From assembly GCA_035266865.1 (NCBI GenBank), contig DATFMR010000141.1, positions 41,079-105,078 on the forward strand: DNA of 64,000 bases, in the 5' to 3' direction. The notes under the pieces were generated by a model. That model searched no databases. It was not told where the DNA came from and saw only the letters and a program-made list of their open reading frames with translations. Shown one piece after another: positions 23,909-33,990 of the stretch; the stretch's first letter is position 1; each line of letters opens with the position of its first letter. The stretch comes from JAKAGZ01 sp035266865 (lineage in GTDB: Bacteria > Bacteroidota > Ignavibacteria > Ignavibacteriales > Ignavibacteriaceae). A program made the translations under genes and the position numbers.

Positions 23909-25555
23909 ATGAAATCATTGTCTAAATACCTGATTATTCTGATTATTGCAACAATATCTTTTGTCTGCGAAAGTAGAAAAGAAAGGCCAGTATTTATCCG
24001 GGTAAATGAACTTGGATTTTTACCCGGTGATTTAAAAACCGGTGTTATTTTTTCGGAATCCCCAATTGATAATAAAGAATTTGTAATAAAAGATATTGAT
24101 AGTAATAAGGATGTATTTCAAAATAATTTTATTAATACTTTTTATCAATACGATAAGTTTAAATATTGTTATACTATAGATTTCTCAAAGCTAAAAACCA
24201 TAGGTAGATACCAGATTGAGTCGGGCGGTGTAAAATCAATTCAATTTAAAATCGGGGCTGATGTATATAATGGACTTGTTGATTCACTGCTCCTGTTTTT
24301 TAAAGCACAAAGATGTGGCCCGACTAATCCTATTCTGCATGCTCCCTGTCATCTCTCAGATGTTGTTCGGGTAGTGGGAGATGAAAAAGCAGGTCCTCTA
24401 GATTTAACAGGGGGATGGCACGATGCTGGTGACTATGTAAAATTTTTATCAACAACTGCCTATGCAACTTATATGATGATTTTTTCTTATGAGTTTGATC
24501 GAGATAAATTTGACTTTGACGATAATAAAAACGGAACACCTGATATATTAGAGGAAGCAAAAATTGGACTTGATTGGCTTCTTAGAGCAAACTATTCTAA
24601 ATATAAATTAATTACACAGGTGCAAGATGTTAGTGATCACAATACGGGCTGGCGTCTTCCTGAATATGATACACTTAGATATAATCGTCCCGGGTTTGTA
24701 GGAATAGGAAAAAATCAAGTAGGTATTTATTCTGCTGTAATGGCTCTGGGAGCCAGAGTATGGAAGGAAAGGTTTCATTCAGTTGAATTTTCTCAAAAGT
24801 GTATCTCTGCCGCTGAAAATATTTATTCCCTTAGGAATAGTGTACCTAATTTGGATAAAAGTGAGTCCGGGTTCTACCAGGATTCAAAGTTTTGGGGAAA
24901 ATTGGCACTCGGTGCAATTGAAATGTTTATTACTACAAAAGATTCAACTTATTTAAGAGAAGCAATTTCATATGGAGATAGCGCAGGTTCAGATTATTGG
25001 TGGAGTTGGGGAGATTTAAACTCCCTGGCAGATTATAGAATTGCTAGATATTTACCGCGTTTTGGTAATTATATTTTTAATAATCTCTATGATTTCAATA
25101 ATCATAAAGATAAATCTGTTTTCAAAGAAGGAATGGCATTTACATGGGGAACAACAAATTCATTCCTTGGTGTTGCATTACAGCAGATACTTTACAAGAA
25201 GTTAACAAGTGATGATAGCTTTGATTCACTGGCAATTTATCAGAGAGATTATGTTTTGGGAAGAAATCCATGGGGGATATCTTTTATTTATAATATCGGT
25301 TCAAAATTTCCACAACATCTTCATTCACAAATAGCATTTTTTAATAACGGTTATATACCCGGCGCTGTAACTGCTGGTCCTGCCCCTGATGAAGTTTTAA
25401 ATAATTATGAAATAAAAAGGGAAAATTTTCAGTACGATCTCTTTAATTCGAGAAATGCTAAATATTTTGATGATGCTTCTGATTATATTACAAATGAGCC
25501 TACAATAGTAGGTAACGCAACTGCAATATTTGTCTTTGGAAATTTTGCACACTAG
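23909..25555 (+). CDS. Glycoside hydrolase family 9 (endoglucanase-like)
   Basis: A 548-residue exported enzyme. After an N-terminal signal sequence (1-21), an Ig-like CelD N-terminal domain (about 25-115, VNELGFLPGDLK) leads into the GH9 (alpha/alpha)6 barrel. Catalytic features: GGWHDAGDYVKF (Asp172 and Asp175, the base pair), YVLGRNPWG, FPQHLHSQ with the conserved His, and NEPTIVGN with acid Glu530. GH9 enzymes cut beta-1,4-glucans and some related beta-glycans. No carbohydrate-binding module or T9SS tail, so it probably remains in the periplasm or is anchored. Followed by ATPase, exporter and glycosyltransferase genes, it may trim nascent polymer like BcsZ does in cellulose systems. Confidence 0.9.
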   Translation: MKSLSKYLIILIIATISFVCESRKERPVFIRVNELGFLPGDLKTGVIFSESPIDNKEFVIKDIDSNKDVFQNNFINTFYQYDKFKYCYTIDFSKLKTIGRYQIESGGVKSIQFKIGADVYNGLVDSLLLFFKAQRCGPTNPILHAPCHLSDVVRVVGDEKAGPLDLTGGWHDAGDYVKFLSTTAYATYMMIFSYEFDRDKFDFDDNKNGTPDILEEAKIGLDWLLRANYSKYKLITQVQDVSDHNTGWRLPEYDTLRYNRPGFVGIGKNQVGIYSAVMALGARVWKERFHSVEFSQKCISAAENIYSLRNSVPNLDKSESGFYQDSKFWGKLALGAIEMFITTKDSTYLREAISYGDSAGSDYWWSWGDLNSLADYRIARYLPRFGNYIFNNLYDFNNHKDKSVFKEGMAFTWGTTNSFLGVALQQILYKKLTSDDSFDSLAIYQRDYVLGRNPWGISFIYNIGSKFPQHLHSQIAFFNNGYIPGAVTAGPAPDEVLNNYEIKRENFQYDLFNSRNAKYFDDASDYITNEPTIVGNATAIFVFGNFAH

Positions 25556-25792
25556 TTGTTCCAATTAACAAATATTAATAAAATTAATGGATTTTAGATA
25601 TAAAGTAGTTTTTATCCAATCTTTGTAAATTCTTATAAATTATAGGGTTTTAATCCTGTAACATTATAATACAACTGCGAAATTTGTTGTCTCTGTTTAA
25701 TGCACAGAAATTTCCAAATTATTTGATTTTCGATAAAATCAGTAGGAAATCCGATTCGGCACAGTATTAGCATTAATACAAGAAAAATAATA

Positions 25793-27067
25793 ATGTGCTT
25801 TATGAACAAAAAAATTCAACTCTTGCAATCTGGTATCCCGTTAGTAGACAATGCCTGGGGCGGTCTCTACAGAGGAGGTACATACCTATTGATCGGGGCA
25901 CGTAAATCCGGCAAGACATTAATAGGCTTACAGTATGCTATGGAATGTGCAAGGCAGAAAGAAATTTGCCTTTATTTTACAAGTATGCGCCCAAAAGATT
26001 TAATGATACAGGCTGCTTCAATAGATTTTGATTTACAGCATTATATGAATCAAAACCTGATAATTGTTGTAAGAGTTGCTCCTCCATCCGACCTTTATGA
26101 AGTTAGCAATCCGGATGAATTTTTGGCAGAATATATGAATGATATTATAACAGTTGTTAAACAATATCAGCCAAATAAAATAGTATTTGATGAACTAACT
26201 CCATTTATCGGATTCAATAATATTCAGCTGCTTCAGTCTTCATTTACTAAAACAAGTGAAGAGATCGAAGACTCCGGTATAACAAGTTTGTTTATCCTGG
26301 GTGATCCGGCAACACCAGCTGCCCGGTCCATAGTTGATTCGCTTACATCATTTTCAACCGGCATAATTTATCTGAATAAATTTGAAGAAACCATCAGGGG
26401 GAAAAATGGAGAAATAGTTATTACCCCTAATATCGGACATACTGAAGGACAGTTTAAATCCAAATATCAAATAGAACCTTACAAAGGAGTAACAATAGAT
26501 TTCACAGGTTCAACGGGATTTCATTCTGTAGGTAAAATCGAAAAAAAAAATGATGAGCAATTGATCAAAAATGTCCCCCAAAATTATAAATCACTCGCAG
26601 ATATGGATACACCGAATGGGGATATTATCCCCTTAAGCTATTATCCATTAGATGATTTTAAACTTATTCTAAATAATCAGATAGCCTTATACAAAAGTAC
26701 GGGCCAGGTCTTTACCATATTATCTTTCCATTTTGATCAAACTGCTGAAGAGAAAGGTCTGCTGACTCTAATACAATTGCAGAATGCAATAAGGCTTTCT
26801 ACAGAGAAAAAGGATAAGATTTGCCTGTTAAGCAATAAAGTAATTGTGTTGTTGGTAAAAGAAGAAAGGGAGAATATCCTTAGTTTAATTTCAAAAATTA
26901 AATCAAATCTACCTAGTCAGGATAAAGATTATATAAAAGAAACTGTAAAATATATCTCAGTATGTGCAGTAAAAGTTGATGAGACAGTGCAAAATGCAGA
27001 TGATATCTTTGAACAATTAATAACTGATAATCCGGCTGAGAAAAATAGACTTTATTTTCAATATTAA
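25793..27067 (+). CDS. RecA/KaiC-like ATPase fused to degenerate GGDEF-like domain (BcsE-like architecture)
   Basis: A 424-residue cytoplasmic protein. Residues about 10-245 are a RecA/KaiC-type ATPase: Walker A GARKSGKT (35-42) and Walker B KIVFDELTPF (Asp133, Glu134). Residues about 285-415 follow the secondary-structure pattern of GGDEF domains (FTILSFHFDQ, CLLSNKVIVLLVK, VKYISVCAVKVDE, NADDIFEQLI), but the GGDEF signature is SNKVI (347-351) and the inhibitory-site RxxD is EKKD (338-341). It cannot be a cyclase by sequence. BcsE of cellulose systems combines RecA-like and GGDEF-like folds and binds c-di-GMP; here the ATPase looks intact. It overlaps no gene but ends 10 bases before the exporter ATG. 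Confidence 0.78.
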   Translation: MCFMNKKIQLLQSGIPLVDNAWGGLYRGGTYLLIGARKSGKTLIGLQYAMECARQKEICLYFTSMRPKDLMIQAASIDFDLQHYMNQNLIIVVRVAPPSDLYEVSNPDEFLAEYMNDIITVVKQYQPNKIVFDELTPFIGFNNIQLLQSSFTKTSEEIEDSGITSLFILGDPATPAARSIVDSLTSFSTGIIYLNKFEETIRGKNGEIVITPNIGHTEGQFKSKYQIEPYKGVTIDFTGSTGFHSVGKIEKKNDEQLIKNVPQNYKSLADMDTPNGDIIPLSYYPLDDFKLILNNQIALYKSTGQVFTILSFHFDQTAEEKGLLTLIQLQNAIRLSTEKKDKICLLSNKVIVLLVKEERENILSLISKIKSNLPSQDKDYIKETVKYISVCAVKVDETVQNADDIFEQLITDNPAEKNRLYFQY

Positions 27068-27077
27068 CTTGCTACTT

Positions 27078-29930
27078 ATGAAAAATAAATTAATTTTATC
27101 GGTAATCTTTTTGTTTATTCTTTCTACCTGTCAGCAAATAAGCGCCCAGATAAATTCCAAAGATTTAAAAATTGAAGCTATTGGTCAAATGCGTGTTGGT
27201 CGTTACGGTGAAGCGATTGATTTGTTAAATAGATTTATTTCGGCAGAACCACAAAATCCTGTTGGATATAATCTTCGGGGTCTTTGCTACGAAAAGCGAT
27301 CAGATTATGAAAATTCGACCTATGATTATAAATCTGCATTAAAATTAGAGCCCTCAAATGATGAATACCAAAAAAACTTGGCTCGGTCTTCAGATGCATG
27401 GCATTCACTTCTTTATAATATTATTGAAGGCCACAAAAGAGAGATTGCAATAAATCCCAATATTCCAGTAAATTATCTTGAAATTGGAAAAGCCTATAAA
27501 CGTTTAGGAGACTGGGAAACAGCGGAAGAATGGTACGATAAGTATTTAGGAAGAGAGGAAGCTTCTGCTGATGAAATAATCAGGTATTCAGAAATATTGG
27601 CAAAAAATGGTCACATTGCAAAAGGAGAACCAATATTAAGAAAATATACTGAAAAATATCCTGATGACCACAGACTATGGTCCAGGTATGCTTATTTTAC
27701 TTTATGGCTTGGCAAACGTAAAACTTCAATTGACGCATTTGAGCATTCACTTGCATTAAAACCTTTCTTTAAAGAAGCCTTAGACGGCCTTGATCGTGCT
27801 AAAGGAAAGCCTTATATCTATACTATAAATGACACGACCGTTAAATCAAATTATGTAAAACAAGCTTTACCAACTTTTGAATATCCGATTGATAGATATT
27901 ATCGGCTTCTAAAAAGGGATCCACAAGATCAGGAAATGAGATTTAAACTTGTTAAGTCTTTAGTAATAGCAAATAGATACCAGGAAGCAAAAGATCAGCT
28001 GAAAATATTATTAAGAGATACTTCAAAAGCTCAATTATATAATGAATATCTTTCTAATGTTCAGTCGATCATGGACAGCGTTTATAATGTTAATATAGCA
28101 AAACTTAAAAGCCAGCTAGAGAAAGATCCTGACAATGTAAAAATAAAATTAAAATTAGCAGATTATTATACAAGTATTGAACAATATGATAATGCAATAC
28201 CATTGTATGAAGATTATATCAGAGCATTTCCAAATAATGATCAGGTTAGATTTAAATATGCACAGGTCTTAAGCTGGAATCAGCTGTTTGATCAATCATC
28301 GGTACAAATTGATGAATTACTAATATATGACCCCGACAATGTAAAATATCAATTGCTCCGTGCGCAAATTGCAGTATGGGTGAGAAAAGATTCCGCACTA
28401 GCACAAAATTATCTCGATAATATTTTAAGTAAACAACCTGAAAATGTAGATGCTCTTGTTGCTTTTTCTTCTCTATATATGCAAAAAAACGATTTTGAAA
28501 AAGCACAGAATATAATAGACTATATTAAAACTCTTGATCCCGGGAATGAAAATATTATTGTTCTCCAAAATGATCTGGAATTGCAAAAGTCGCGCTATGA
28601 GCAGGAACAGCTTTTTGCCATATTATATAAGGCAAGAGACCTTTCCTATCAGAATAAATGTGAGGAGGCTCTTCCATTGTACAAAGAGTATATGACTAAA
28701 GCACAACCGAATATTTTAATCACAAGGGAATATGCAGATGTAAATGTTTGTGCCGGACATTATGAAAAGGCTATATCTTTATATAATAGATTGCTCGCAC
28801 AAAATTATGACTATGATCTGGCGGTTCAAAGAGCTAAAACTTATTATTTTATGGGTGATTCTATTAATTCCCTTTTGTCATTTCAAAAACTTCAAAAAGA
28901 AACTCCCAATGATTTCGTAGTTAACATGTATCTTGGCGATTCATTTGTAAAGATGCAAGAATATGGTGAAGCAAGAGATATTTATAATAATATTTTAGAT
29001 AATCTAAACCCTGATTCAAGCCAGACAGAGCTTATTGTGCAGAGAAAGGAATGGTTGCCGGTTACAGGATTCAGTGGAATTCCTAATTATACTTCAGTTT
29101 CACCATATGCAAGTTATTATTCTGATAATTTTGGATTCGGATACTTCACTTCAGGTTTAAGAATTGATTTTGGGTTAACGCAATATTTGTCTGTGGGCGT
29201 TGAAGGATTTAGAAACTCATTAGAGAGCAACTCCATTAATGCGAATTACAATAATATCAGGTGGAACCTGGGATTAAAACTATCTGATTATGTCTCACTC
29301 GGTGTTGGATTAGGAAGCTCGTTCTATAGTAATTCAGAAACTAAAACAATTGTTAATGGATTTTTTAGAATTTCAGATCCTGAAGTTTATTCTGTAAGGC
29401 TTGGCTATTCAAAAACTGATGCAGCACTTGTTGTATTTTCTCCTTCACTTGTTGGTACAAGAGAAAATGCAAACACATTTACTCTAAATGCCTATTACTT
29501 GCATAAATCGGGTATAAGAATCAATACAGACGTAACATACTTAACTGTACCTTTAGATAACAGCGGATTGAATGCAGAATTAAGAATTGGAAAGTACTTA
29601 TTTGATAATTTTATTCTTGGGTATAATTTTTCATCATCTAATTTTGCCAGACAGGTGTCAGAATATTATTCTCCCTCAGGATTTGCATCACATTCTTTAT
29701 TCGCAGACTGGGATATTTTAAAGGACTTGACTTCTACAGTTACAATAGGCGGAAGAATTGGAATGATTTCCAAAACAGGAATTATTATACGAGAAATTTA
29801 TGCTGCTTCTACACTATCACTTGCAAGATCATTTACGTTACAAGGAAGTTTAAGACTAAGCAGTACTGCTCAAAATAATTTCGGTTATAATTCATTATCT
29901 AGTTATTTATCAGCTTACTGGGCACTGTAA
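27078..29930 (+). CDS. TPR protein with C-terminal outer-membrane beta-barrel (BcsC/PgaA-like exporter)
   Basis: About 950 residues from the ATG at 27078; a TTG at 27069 is also possible. Signal peptide (MKNKLILSVIFLFILSTCQQ, cleaved near ISAQ). Residues about 25-650 hold many TPR-type helical pairs (for example GRYGEAIDLLNRFISAEPQN, DYENSTYDYKSALKLEPSN). The last ~270 residues switch to alternating beta sequence ending in an aromatic-rich SSYLSAYWAL, as in outer-membrane porins. This matches the BcsC and PgaA layout: periplasmic TPR scaffold plus export barrel for a polysaccharide. It is between the BcsE-like ATPase and the GT2 gene on the same strand. Confidence 0.85.
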   Translation: MKNKLILSVIFLFILSTCQQISAQINSKDLKIEAIGQMRVGRYGEAIDLLNRFISAEPQNPVGYNLRGLCYEKRSDYENSTYDYKSALKLEPSNDEYQKNLARSSDAWHSLLYNIIEGHKREIAINPNIPVNYLEIGKAYKRLGDWETAEEWYDKYLGREEASADEIIRYSEILAKNGHIAKGEPILRKYTEKYPDDHRLWSRYAYFTLWLGKRKTSIDAFEHSLALKPFFKEALDGLDRAKGKPYIYTINDTTVKSNYVKQALPTFEYPIDRYYRLLKRDPQDQEMRFKLVKSLVIANRYQEAKDQLKILLRDTSKAQLYNEYLSNVQSIMDSVYNVNIAKLKSQLEKDPDNVKIKLKLADYYTSIEQYDNAIPLYEDYIRAFPNNDQVRFKYAQVLSWNQLFDQSSVQIDELLIYDPDNVKYQLLRAQIAVWVRKDSALAQNYLDNILSKQPENVDALVAFSSLYMQKNDFEKAQNIIDYIKTLDPGNENIIVLQNDLELQKSRYEQEQLFAILYKARDLSYQNKCEEALPLYKEYMTKAQPNILITREYADVNVCAGHYEKAISLYNRLLAQNYDYDLAVQRAKTYYFMGDSINSLLSFQKLQKETPNDFVVNMYLGDSFVKMQEYGEARDIYNNILDNLNPDSSQTELIVQRKEWLPVTGFSGIPNYTSVSPYASYYSDNFGFGYFTSGLRIDFGLTQYLSVGVEGFRNSLESNSINANYNNIRWNLGLKLSDYVSLGVGLGSSFYSNSETKTIVNGFFRISDPEVYSVRLGYSKTDAALVVFSPSLVGTRENANTFTLNAYYLHKSGIRINTDVTYLTVPLDNSGLNAELRIGKYLFDNFILGYNFSSSNFARQVSEYYSPSGFASHSLFADWDILKDLTSTVTIGGRIGMISKTGIIIREIYAASTLSLARSFTLQGSLRLSSTAQNNFGYNSLSSYLSAYWAL

Positions 29931-30188
29931 TTAAATATTCCTATAAATACCCTCAAAATTAATCAGAATTTATCCTGCGGAATAGATTCTGCATCCAGTC
30001 CCTAAACTCTTATAATTTAAGCAGTTGTGATTATTTCACAGGTGTATGAAAATGATACAGGGCAAAGGTATCATCTTAAAGTGCAACAAATTCTTTAGCG
30101 GAAAAGTTGAATTTCAGCTGCAAAATAGAAGAATCTAGTGGCATTATAATTGACCTTTATGCAATAATAATAGTAAAAATATAGTTTG
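29931..30188. other. Spacer inside the polysaccharide locus
   Basis: A 258-base gap between exporter and synthase genes. A 30-codon ORF at 30046 (MKMIQGKGIILKCNKFFSGK...) has a poorly placed AGGTG and no recognisable features, so I do not call it. The spacer may contain a separate promoter for the synthase genes. Confidence 0.35.
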
Positions 30189-31589
30189 ATGAGAAAAGAG
30201 CAACAAATATTAAAATCCAAAATAACTATACCTCTACCGGAATCTTCAGTTGAAAAAGAAAACGAGGAGAAAAAATATTTAAGGAGAATTCTGGTTTCAG
30301 GTACAATATCTTTAATATTGATTGCAATTATCCTGTATGTTACACCAAAGACAATTTTAAATACTACCTCTTTAATAGAATATGCGACAATCGTTGCTCT
30401 TGTAATATTTCTTTTCATTTTGCTGCTAAGATACTTCGCTATTCTTTTATTGGCATATTTATATATTAATGAATATACCTACAAACCGGTTAATGGATTT
30501 TATCCTTTTGTTTCTATTATAGTTCCTGCTTATAATGAAGAAAGTGTAATTGCTGAGTCAGTAAAATCCTTGCTCAACCTTGATTATTCTAATTATGAAA
30601 TAATTATTGTCAATGACGGATCAACCGATAAAACTAATGAAGTTGCAGAATCATTAGTTGGTTATCACGAGGGAAGAAATAACGAAATAAAAGTCTCATT
30701 AATAAATAAACCAAATGGCGGAAAAGCACAGGCTTTGAATGCCGGAATTAAGCAATCAAAAGCTGAAATAGTGCTTTGTATGGATGGAGACAGCCAGCTT
30801 TCGCCAGAATCAATAAAAGTTGCGGTAAGGCACTTTACTAATCCTGAAATTGGTGCAGTTGCCGGTAATGTAAAAGTAATGAACAGAGGGAAATTATTTA
30901 CAGATCTCCAGGCCTTGGAATATATAGAAGGTCTGAACATGGCGCGAAGTGCACAGAGCTTTATTAGATTGGTGAACATTATTCCGGGTCCTATTGGTCT
31001 TTTTAGAAAAAAAGCAATTGAAGGTGCAGGTTATTATTCAAGTGATACATTTGCCGAGGATGCAGACCTTACACTAAAGGTTCTGGCAAACGGATGGAAA
31101 ATATACTATGAGCCAAATTCTATTTCATATACAGAGGCACCGGAAAAACTACAGCAATTACTGAAACAACGATATAGATGGACACGTGGTATTATCCAGT
31201 CGATCAGGAAGCATAAAAAATTAATGTTTAATCCAACAATAAACTTTGGTGATACATTTATACTCTGGACTATGTTTTACGAAGCCTTAATTTGGCCGGC
31301 TATGAATATTGCTGCAAATTTGTTTTTTATACTTGCAGCAATGTTTTTCGGATTTACAGAATTTATATTTTTCTGGTGGGCAGGATTAGCCTTGCTGGAT
31401 TTGGTAACGGCGCTGTATTGTGTAGCGGTTGAAAAGGAAGAATTTAGGTTAGTAGGCTATTCACTTATATATAGAATGTTTTTCATTCTCATAATTGATG
31501 TTAGTAAACTAATGTCAACAATAGAAGAATTTTTAGGAATAAGAATGACTTGGGGGAAACTGGAAAGAGTAGGAACTAAAAAAGTATAA
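30189..31589 (+). CDS. Processive family 2 glycosyltransferase (PgaC/BcsA-like polysaccharide synthase)
   Basis: About 466 residues from the ATG at 30189 (TTG at 30186 also in frame). Two N-terminal helices (about 35-55 and 65-95), a cytoplasmic GT-A domain, and three or four C-terminal helices. Catalytic motifs: VNDGST (Asp143), MDGDSQ (Asp199, Asp201), AEDADL (Glu290, Asp291) and QRYRW (327-331), the processive synthase signature. There is no PilZ domain, so it is closer to PgaC/IcaA-type N-acetylglucosamine polymerases than to classical BcsA, but the sugar cannot be assigned. It should extrude a beta-linked polymer into the periplasm for the TPR/barrel exporter. Confidence 0.9.
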   Translation: MRKEQQILKSKITIPLPESSVEKENEEKKYLRRILVSGTISLILIAIILYVTPKTILNTTSLIEYATIVALVIFLFILLLRYFAILLLAYLYINEYTYKPVNGFYPFVSIIVPAYNEESVIAESVKSLLNLDYSNYEIIIVNDGSTDKTNEVAESLVGYHEGRNNEIKVSLINKPNGGKAQALNAGIKQSKAEIVLCMDGDSQLSPESIKVAVRHFTNPEIGAVAGNVKVMNRGKLFTDLQALEYIEGLNMARSAQSFIRLVNIIPGPIGLFRKKAIEGAGYYSSDTFAEDADLTLKVLANGWKIYYEPNSISYTEAPEKLQQLLKQRYRWTRGIIQSIRKHKKLMFNPTINFGDTFILWTMFYEALIWPAMNIAANLFFILAAMFFGFTEFIFFWWAGLALLDLVTALYCVAVEKEEFRLVGYSLIYRMFFILIIDVSKLMSTIEEFLGIRMTWGKLERVGTKKV

Positions 31590-31621
31590 TAAATGAAAAT
31601 TAAATAACTAAGAGGGCAAAA

Positions 31622-32101
31622 ATGGAACTAATTCCGATACTTTCAACTATTATTCTTGTAGCTACAATAAGCACTTTTATTTTAGCTATAGGAGCATACA
31701 TTCTCTATAAAACCAGAGAAAGCAAGGGACAGCAGGTTATTGCATCCCAGCCAAAGTCTGTTGAGGCTGAATTATATACTCCTGTCATAGAACGAAAAGT
31801 GCAAGGGAAACCCGCACCTGATTATGTGCAAACTCCATTCTCCACCGGTTATAAAAGCAGAGAACCTATATTTGCACAGGAGCGTAGTCAAGTGCAAACA
31901 AAAGCCACACCGCAATTCCAACGATATAGTGGAGAAAAAAAGACGGAACCAGTTAATTTGCGTGAAAAAACATATAAGGGACAGGTAGCTCCTATTGAAA
32001 AAGAAAAAAAATTAAAAGATTCAAAATTCCTTAAGTATACTTCAGAAGGTTATGTAGATCCAAAAACAGATAAAAGTACCGGAGCTTTAAAGTGGCGATA
32101 G
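31622..32101 (+). CDS. Small single-pass membrane protein, unknown, in polysaccharide locus
   Basis: A 159-residue protein with one N-terminal helix (ILSTIILVATISTFILAIGA) and a long polar, Lys/Pro/Gln-rich tail that looks disordered. It lies 32 bases after the synthase gene with GAGGG upstream, and its 3' end overlaps the next start by 10 bases. No family recognised. Position suggests a synthase accessory role, as PgaD-like and BcsF-like small proteins fill in other systems, but this is only inference. Confidence 0.6.
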   Translation: MELIPILSTIILVATISTFILAIGAYILYKTRESKGQQVIASQPKSVEAELYTPVIERKVQGKPAPDYVQTPFSTGYKSREPIFAQERSQVQTKATPQFQRYSGEKKTEPVNLREKTYKGQVAPIEKEKKLKDSKFLKYTSEGYVDPKTDKSTGALKWR

Positions 32102-33990
32102 AAAAATCCAGAAAGCGTGGAATAAACCAACCACTTATTCTTGTGAGTGGCGTAATCTTTTTATTGGGCGCAATACTTACGTATTTATTTATTCTGCGTG
32201 GTGTTTATGGAAAATTTAATGCTGCTGATTTGGCACCAGACTTATCGATCATTAAAAGTGCAATTTCTACTGAAAAGCCAACGATAGCTATTCTATATTC
32301 CAAATATACTGAGAATATGTTGCCCGATGGCAACACATGGCTTAATGATAATATTATTACCTGGAAGAAATTCCTTGATGACGCAAATAAAAATTATGAA
32401 ATCATTGCAGATTCTACGATTGAACTAGGCCTTGCGAAAAATTATGACCTCTTAGTTTTGCCTGGTTCAAAATCGCTAAGTGATAAAGAAATCATGGAAA
32501 TCAAGAAGTATCTTGAGAATGGCGGCAGTGTATTTGCAACAAGCGGTATTGCATCCTATTCTGATGATGGAAAATGGAGAGGATGGGATTTCTTTTCTGA
32601 GATATTTGGATTGAAATTCACTAAAGAAATTAAAAATGATTCTTTTACGAAAATTCATACACTTAGAGGCGGTCTTCCTTTAACAGCTGGCATACCAACA
32701 GGATTTCCATTAAATGTTGCTACCTGGGATCTTCCAATTGCTGTAGAGGTAATGGATCCAAGAACTACCCAGGCTAGTTTCTGGTATAATTATAAACTTG
32801 AAGATGGTCTTGTAAGGGAAAACATAAAAAAAACGGCGGGTATAGTTTACGGAAATTATGGGAAAGGTAGATTTGTATGGATGGGTTTCGAGATAAATTC
32901 AATAATCGGAGCACAAGAAGACTATATATATTTTGATAAATTATTTACAAATAGTATCAAATGGTTAATTTATCGCCCAATTGCATTTGTTAAAGAATGG
33001 CCTGCCGGCTACGATGCTGCTGCTATGCTGGCTCCAACTATAAATAAAAACCCTCATAATATTGAGAATCTTGAAAACATTTTGGAATCGGAAAATGTAA
33101 AAGCAAGTTTTTTTGTTTCTACCAAGGTAGCTAATGAAAATAAAAATTTAATTAAATCATTAACCAATTATGGTAATATTGCTCCGCTTGTTGATATCGG
33201 TTATCTAAATTCTATCAATGATACTGTTAATATCTTAAATGATTATAATACTCAATCTCAGCAATTTTTAACTGCTAAAAAGAATCTGGAAAACTTAACT
33301 GGCACACAATTATTCGGTTCATATCCTCTTTATGGACTTTATGACCAAAATACTCTAAAAGCTTTAATCAAAAATGGATATAAATATGTTGTCACAGATT
33401 CTCTTACTAATAGCTCGGTGCCCCAAAGTGTCGTTCTGGGTGATAGCCAAATTCTTTCGATGACCAAAACTGCTCGTGATGATTATGAAGTAATAAGAGA
33501 TTTTGGATTAAAGGATTTGCCGTTTCAGTTTTATACATATCAGGAAGATATTGATAGAATACTATTTGAAGGGGGGATGTATTTATTCAAAATGCATACA
33601 GAGTACCAATGTACCAAAGAAAATATAAGTGTTGTTAAAGATATAATTAAGGAACTTAAAAGGAAAAATTTCTGGATTGCAACGGGGAACGACATTGCTA
33701 AATGGTATGCAATGAAAGGCAAGGTAGAAATCAAAACGGATAAAAGGGGGCCAAACAGAATTACCCTTACAATTTCAAATCCGGGTAAAGAAATTGTTAA
33801 TAATATGGTTATTCAGCTAAATCTAAATAACCGGGCAAAAGGCATTTCATTAAGCACAGAAATTATTGGAACTAAAAAAGCAACATACGATTTTGATAAA
33901 AAGGGTCATATAGTTTATGTTTATATAAATGACCTTAGACCTGGTGAATCGAGAACCTATTATGTTGATTATCAGGCATCTAATTCCTGA
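32092..33990 (+). CDS. Membrane-anchored glutamine-amidotransferase-like plus degenerate NodB-like protein
   Basis: A 632-residue protein starting with GTG, overlapping the previous gene by 10 bases. One N-terminal helix (about 14-36), so the bulk is periplasmic. Residues about 60-290 look like a class I glutamine-amidotransferase/DUF4350-type domain (YDLLVLPGSKSLSDKEI, GKGRFVWMGF) without the catalytic Cys-His set. Residues about 300-530 follow NodB polysaccharide-deacetylase strand order, but the TFDDG motif is replaced by MLAPTINK, the HxxxH motif is absent, and only a late His502 (MHTEY) remains. A C-terminal beta-sandwich (about 540-632) ends it. Likely a non-catalytic carbohydrate-binding partner of polymer export. 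Confidence 0.65.
   Translation: MAIEKSRKRGINQPLILVSGVIFLLGAILTYLFILRGVYGKFNAADLAPDLSIIKSAISTEKPTIAILYSKYTENMLPDGNTWLNDNIITWKKFLDDANKNYEIIADSTIELGLAKNYDLLVLPGSKSLSDKEIMEIKKYLENGGSVFATSGIASYSDDGKWRGWDFFSEIFGLKFTKEIKNDSFTKIHTLRGGLPLTAGIPTGFPLNVATWDLPIAVEVMDPRTTQASFWYNYKLEDGLVRENIKKTAGIVYGNYGKGRFVWMGFEINSIIGAQEDYIYFDKLFTNSIKWLIYRPIAFVKEWPAGYDAAAMLAPTINKNPHNIENLENILESENVKASFFVSTKVANENKNLIKSLTNYGNIAPLVDIGYLNSINDTVNILNDYNTQSQQFLTAKKNLENLTGTQLFGSYPLYGLYDQNTLKALIKNGYKYVVTDSLTNSSVPQSVVLGDSQILSMTKTARDDYEVIRDFGLKDLPFQFYTYQEDIDRILFEGGMYLFKMHTEYQCTKENISVVKDIIKELKRKNFWIATGNDIAKWYAMKGKVEIKTDKRGPNRITLTISNPGKEIVNNMVIQLNLNNRAKGISLSTEIIGTKKATYDFDKKGHIVYVYINDLRPGESRTYYVDYQASNS

Noticed and set aside
30046..30138. 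30-codon ORF between exporter and synthase genes
   Set aside because: AGGTG lies only two bases from the ATG and the peptide shows no features; likely chance.
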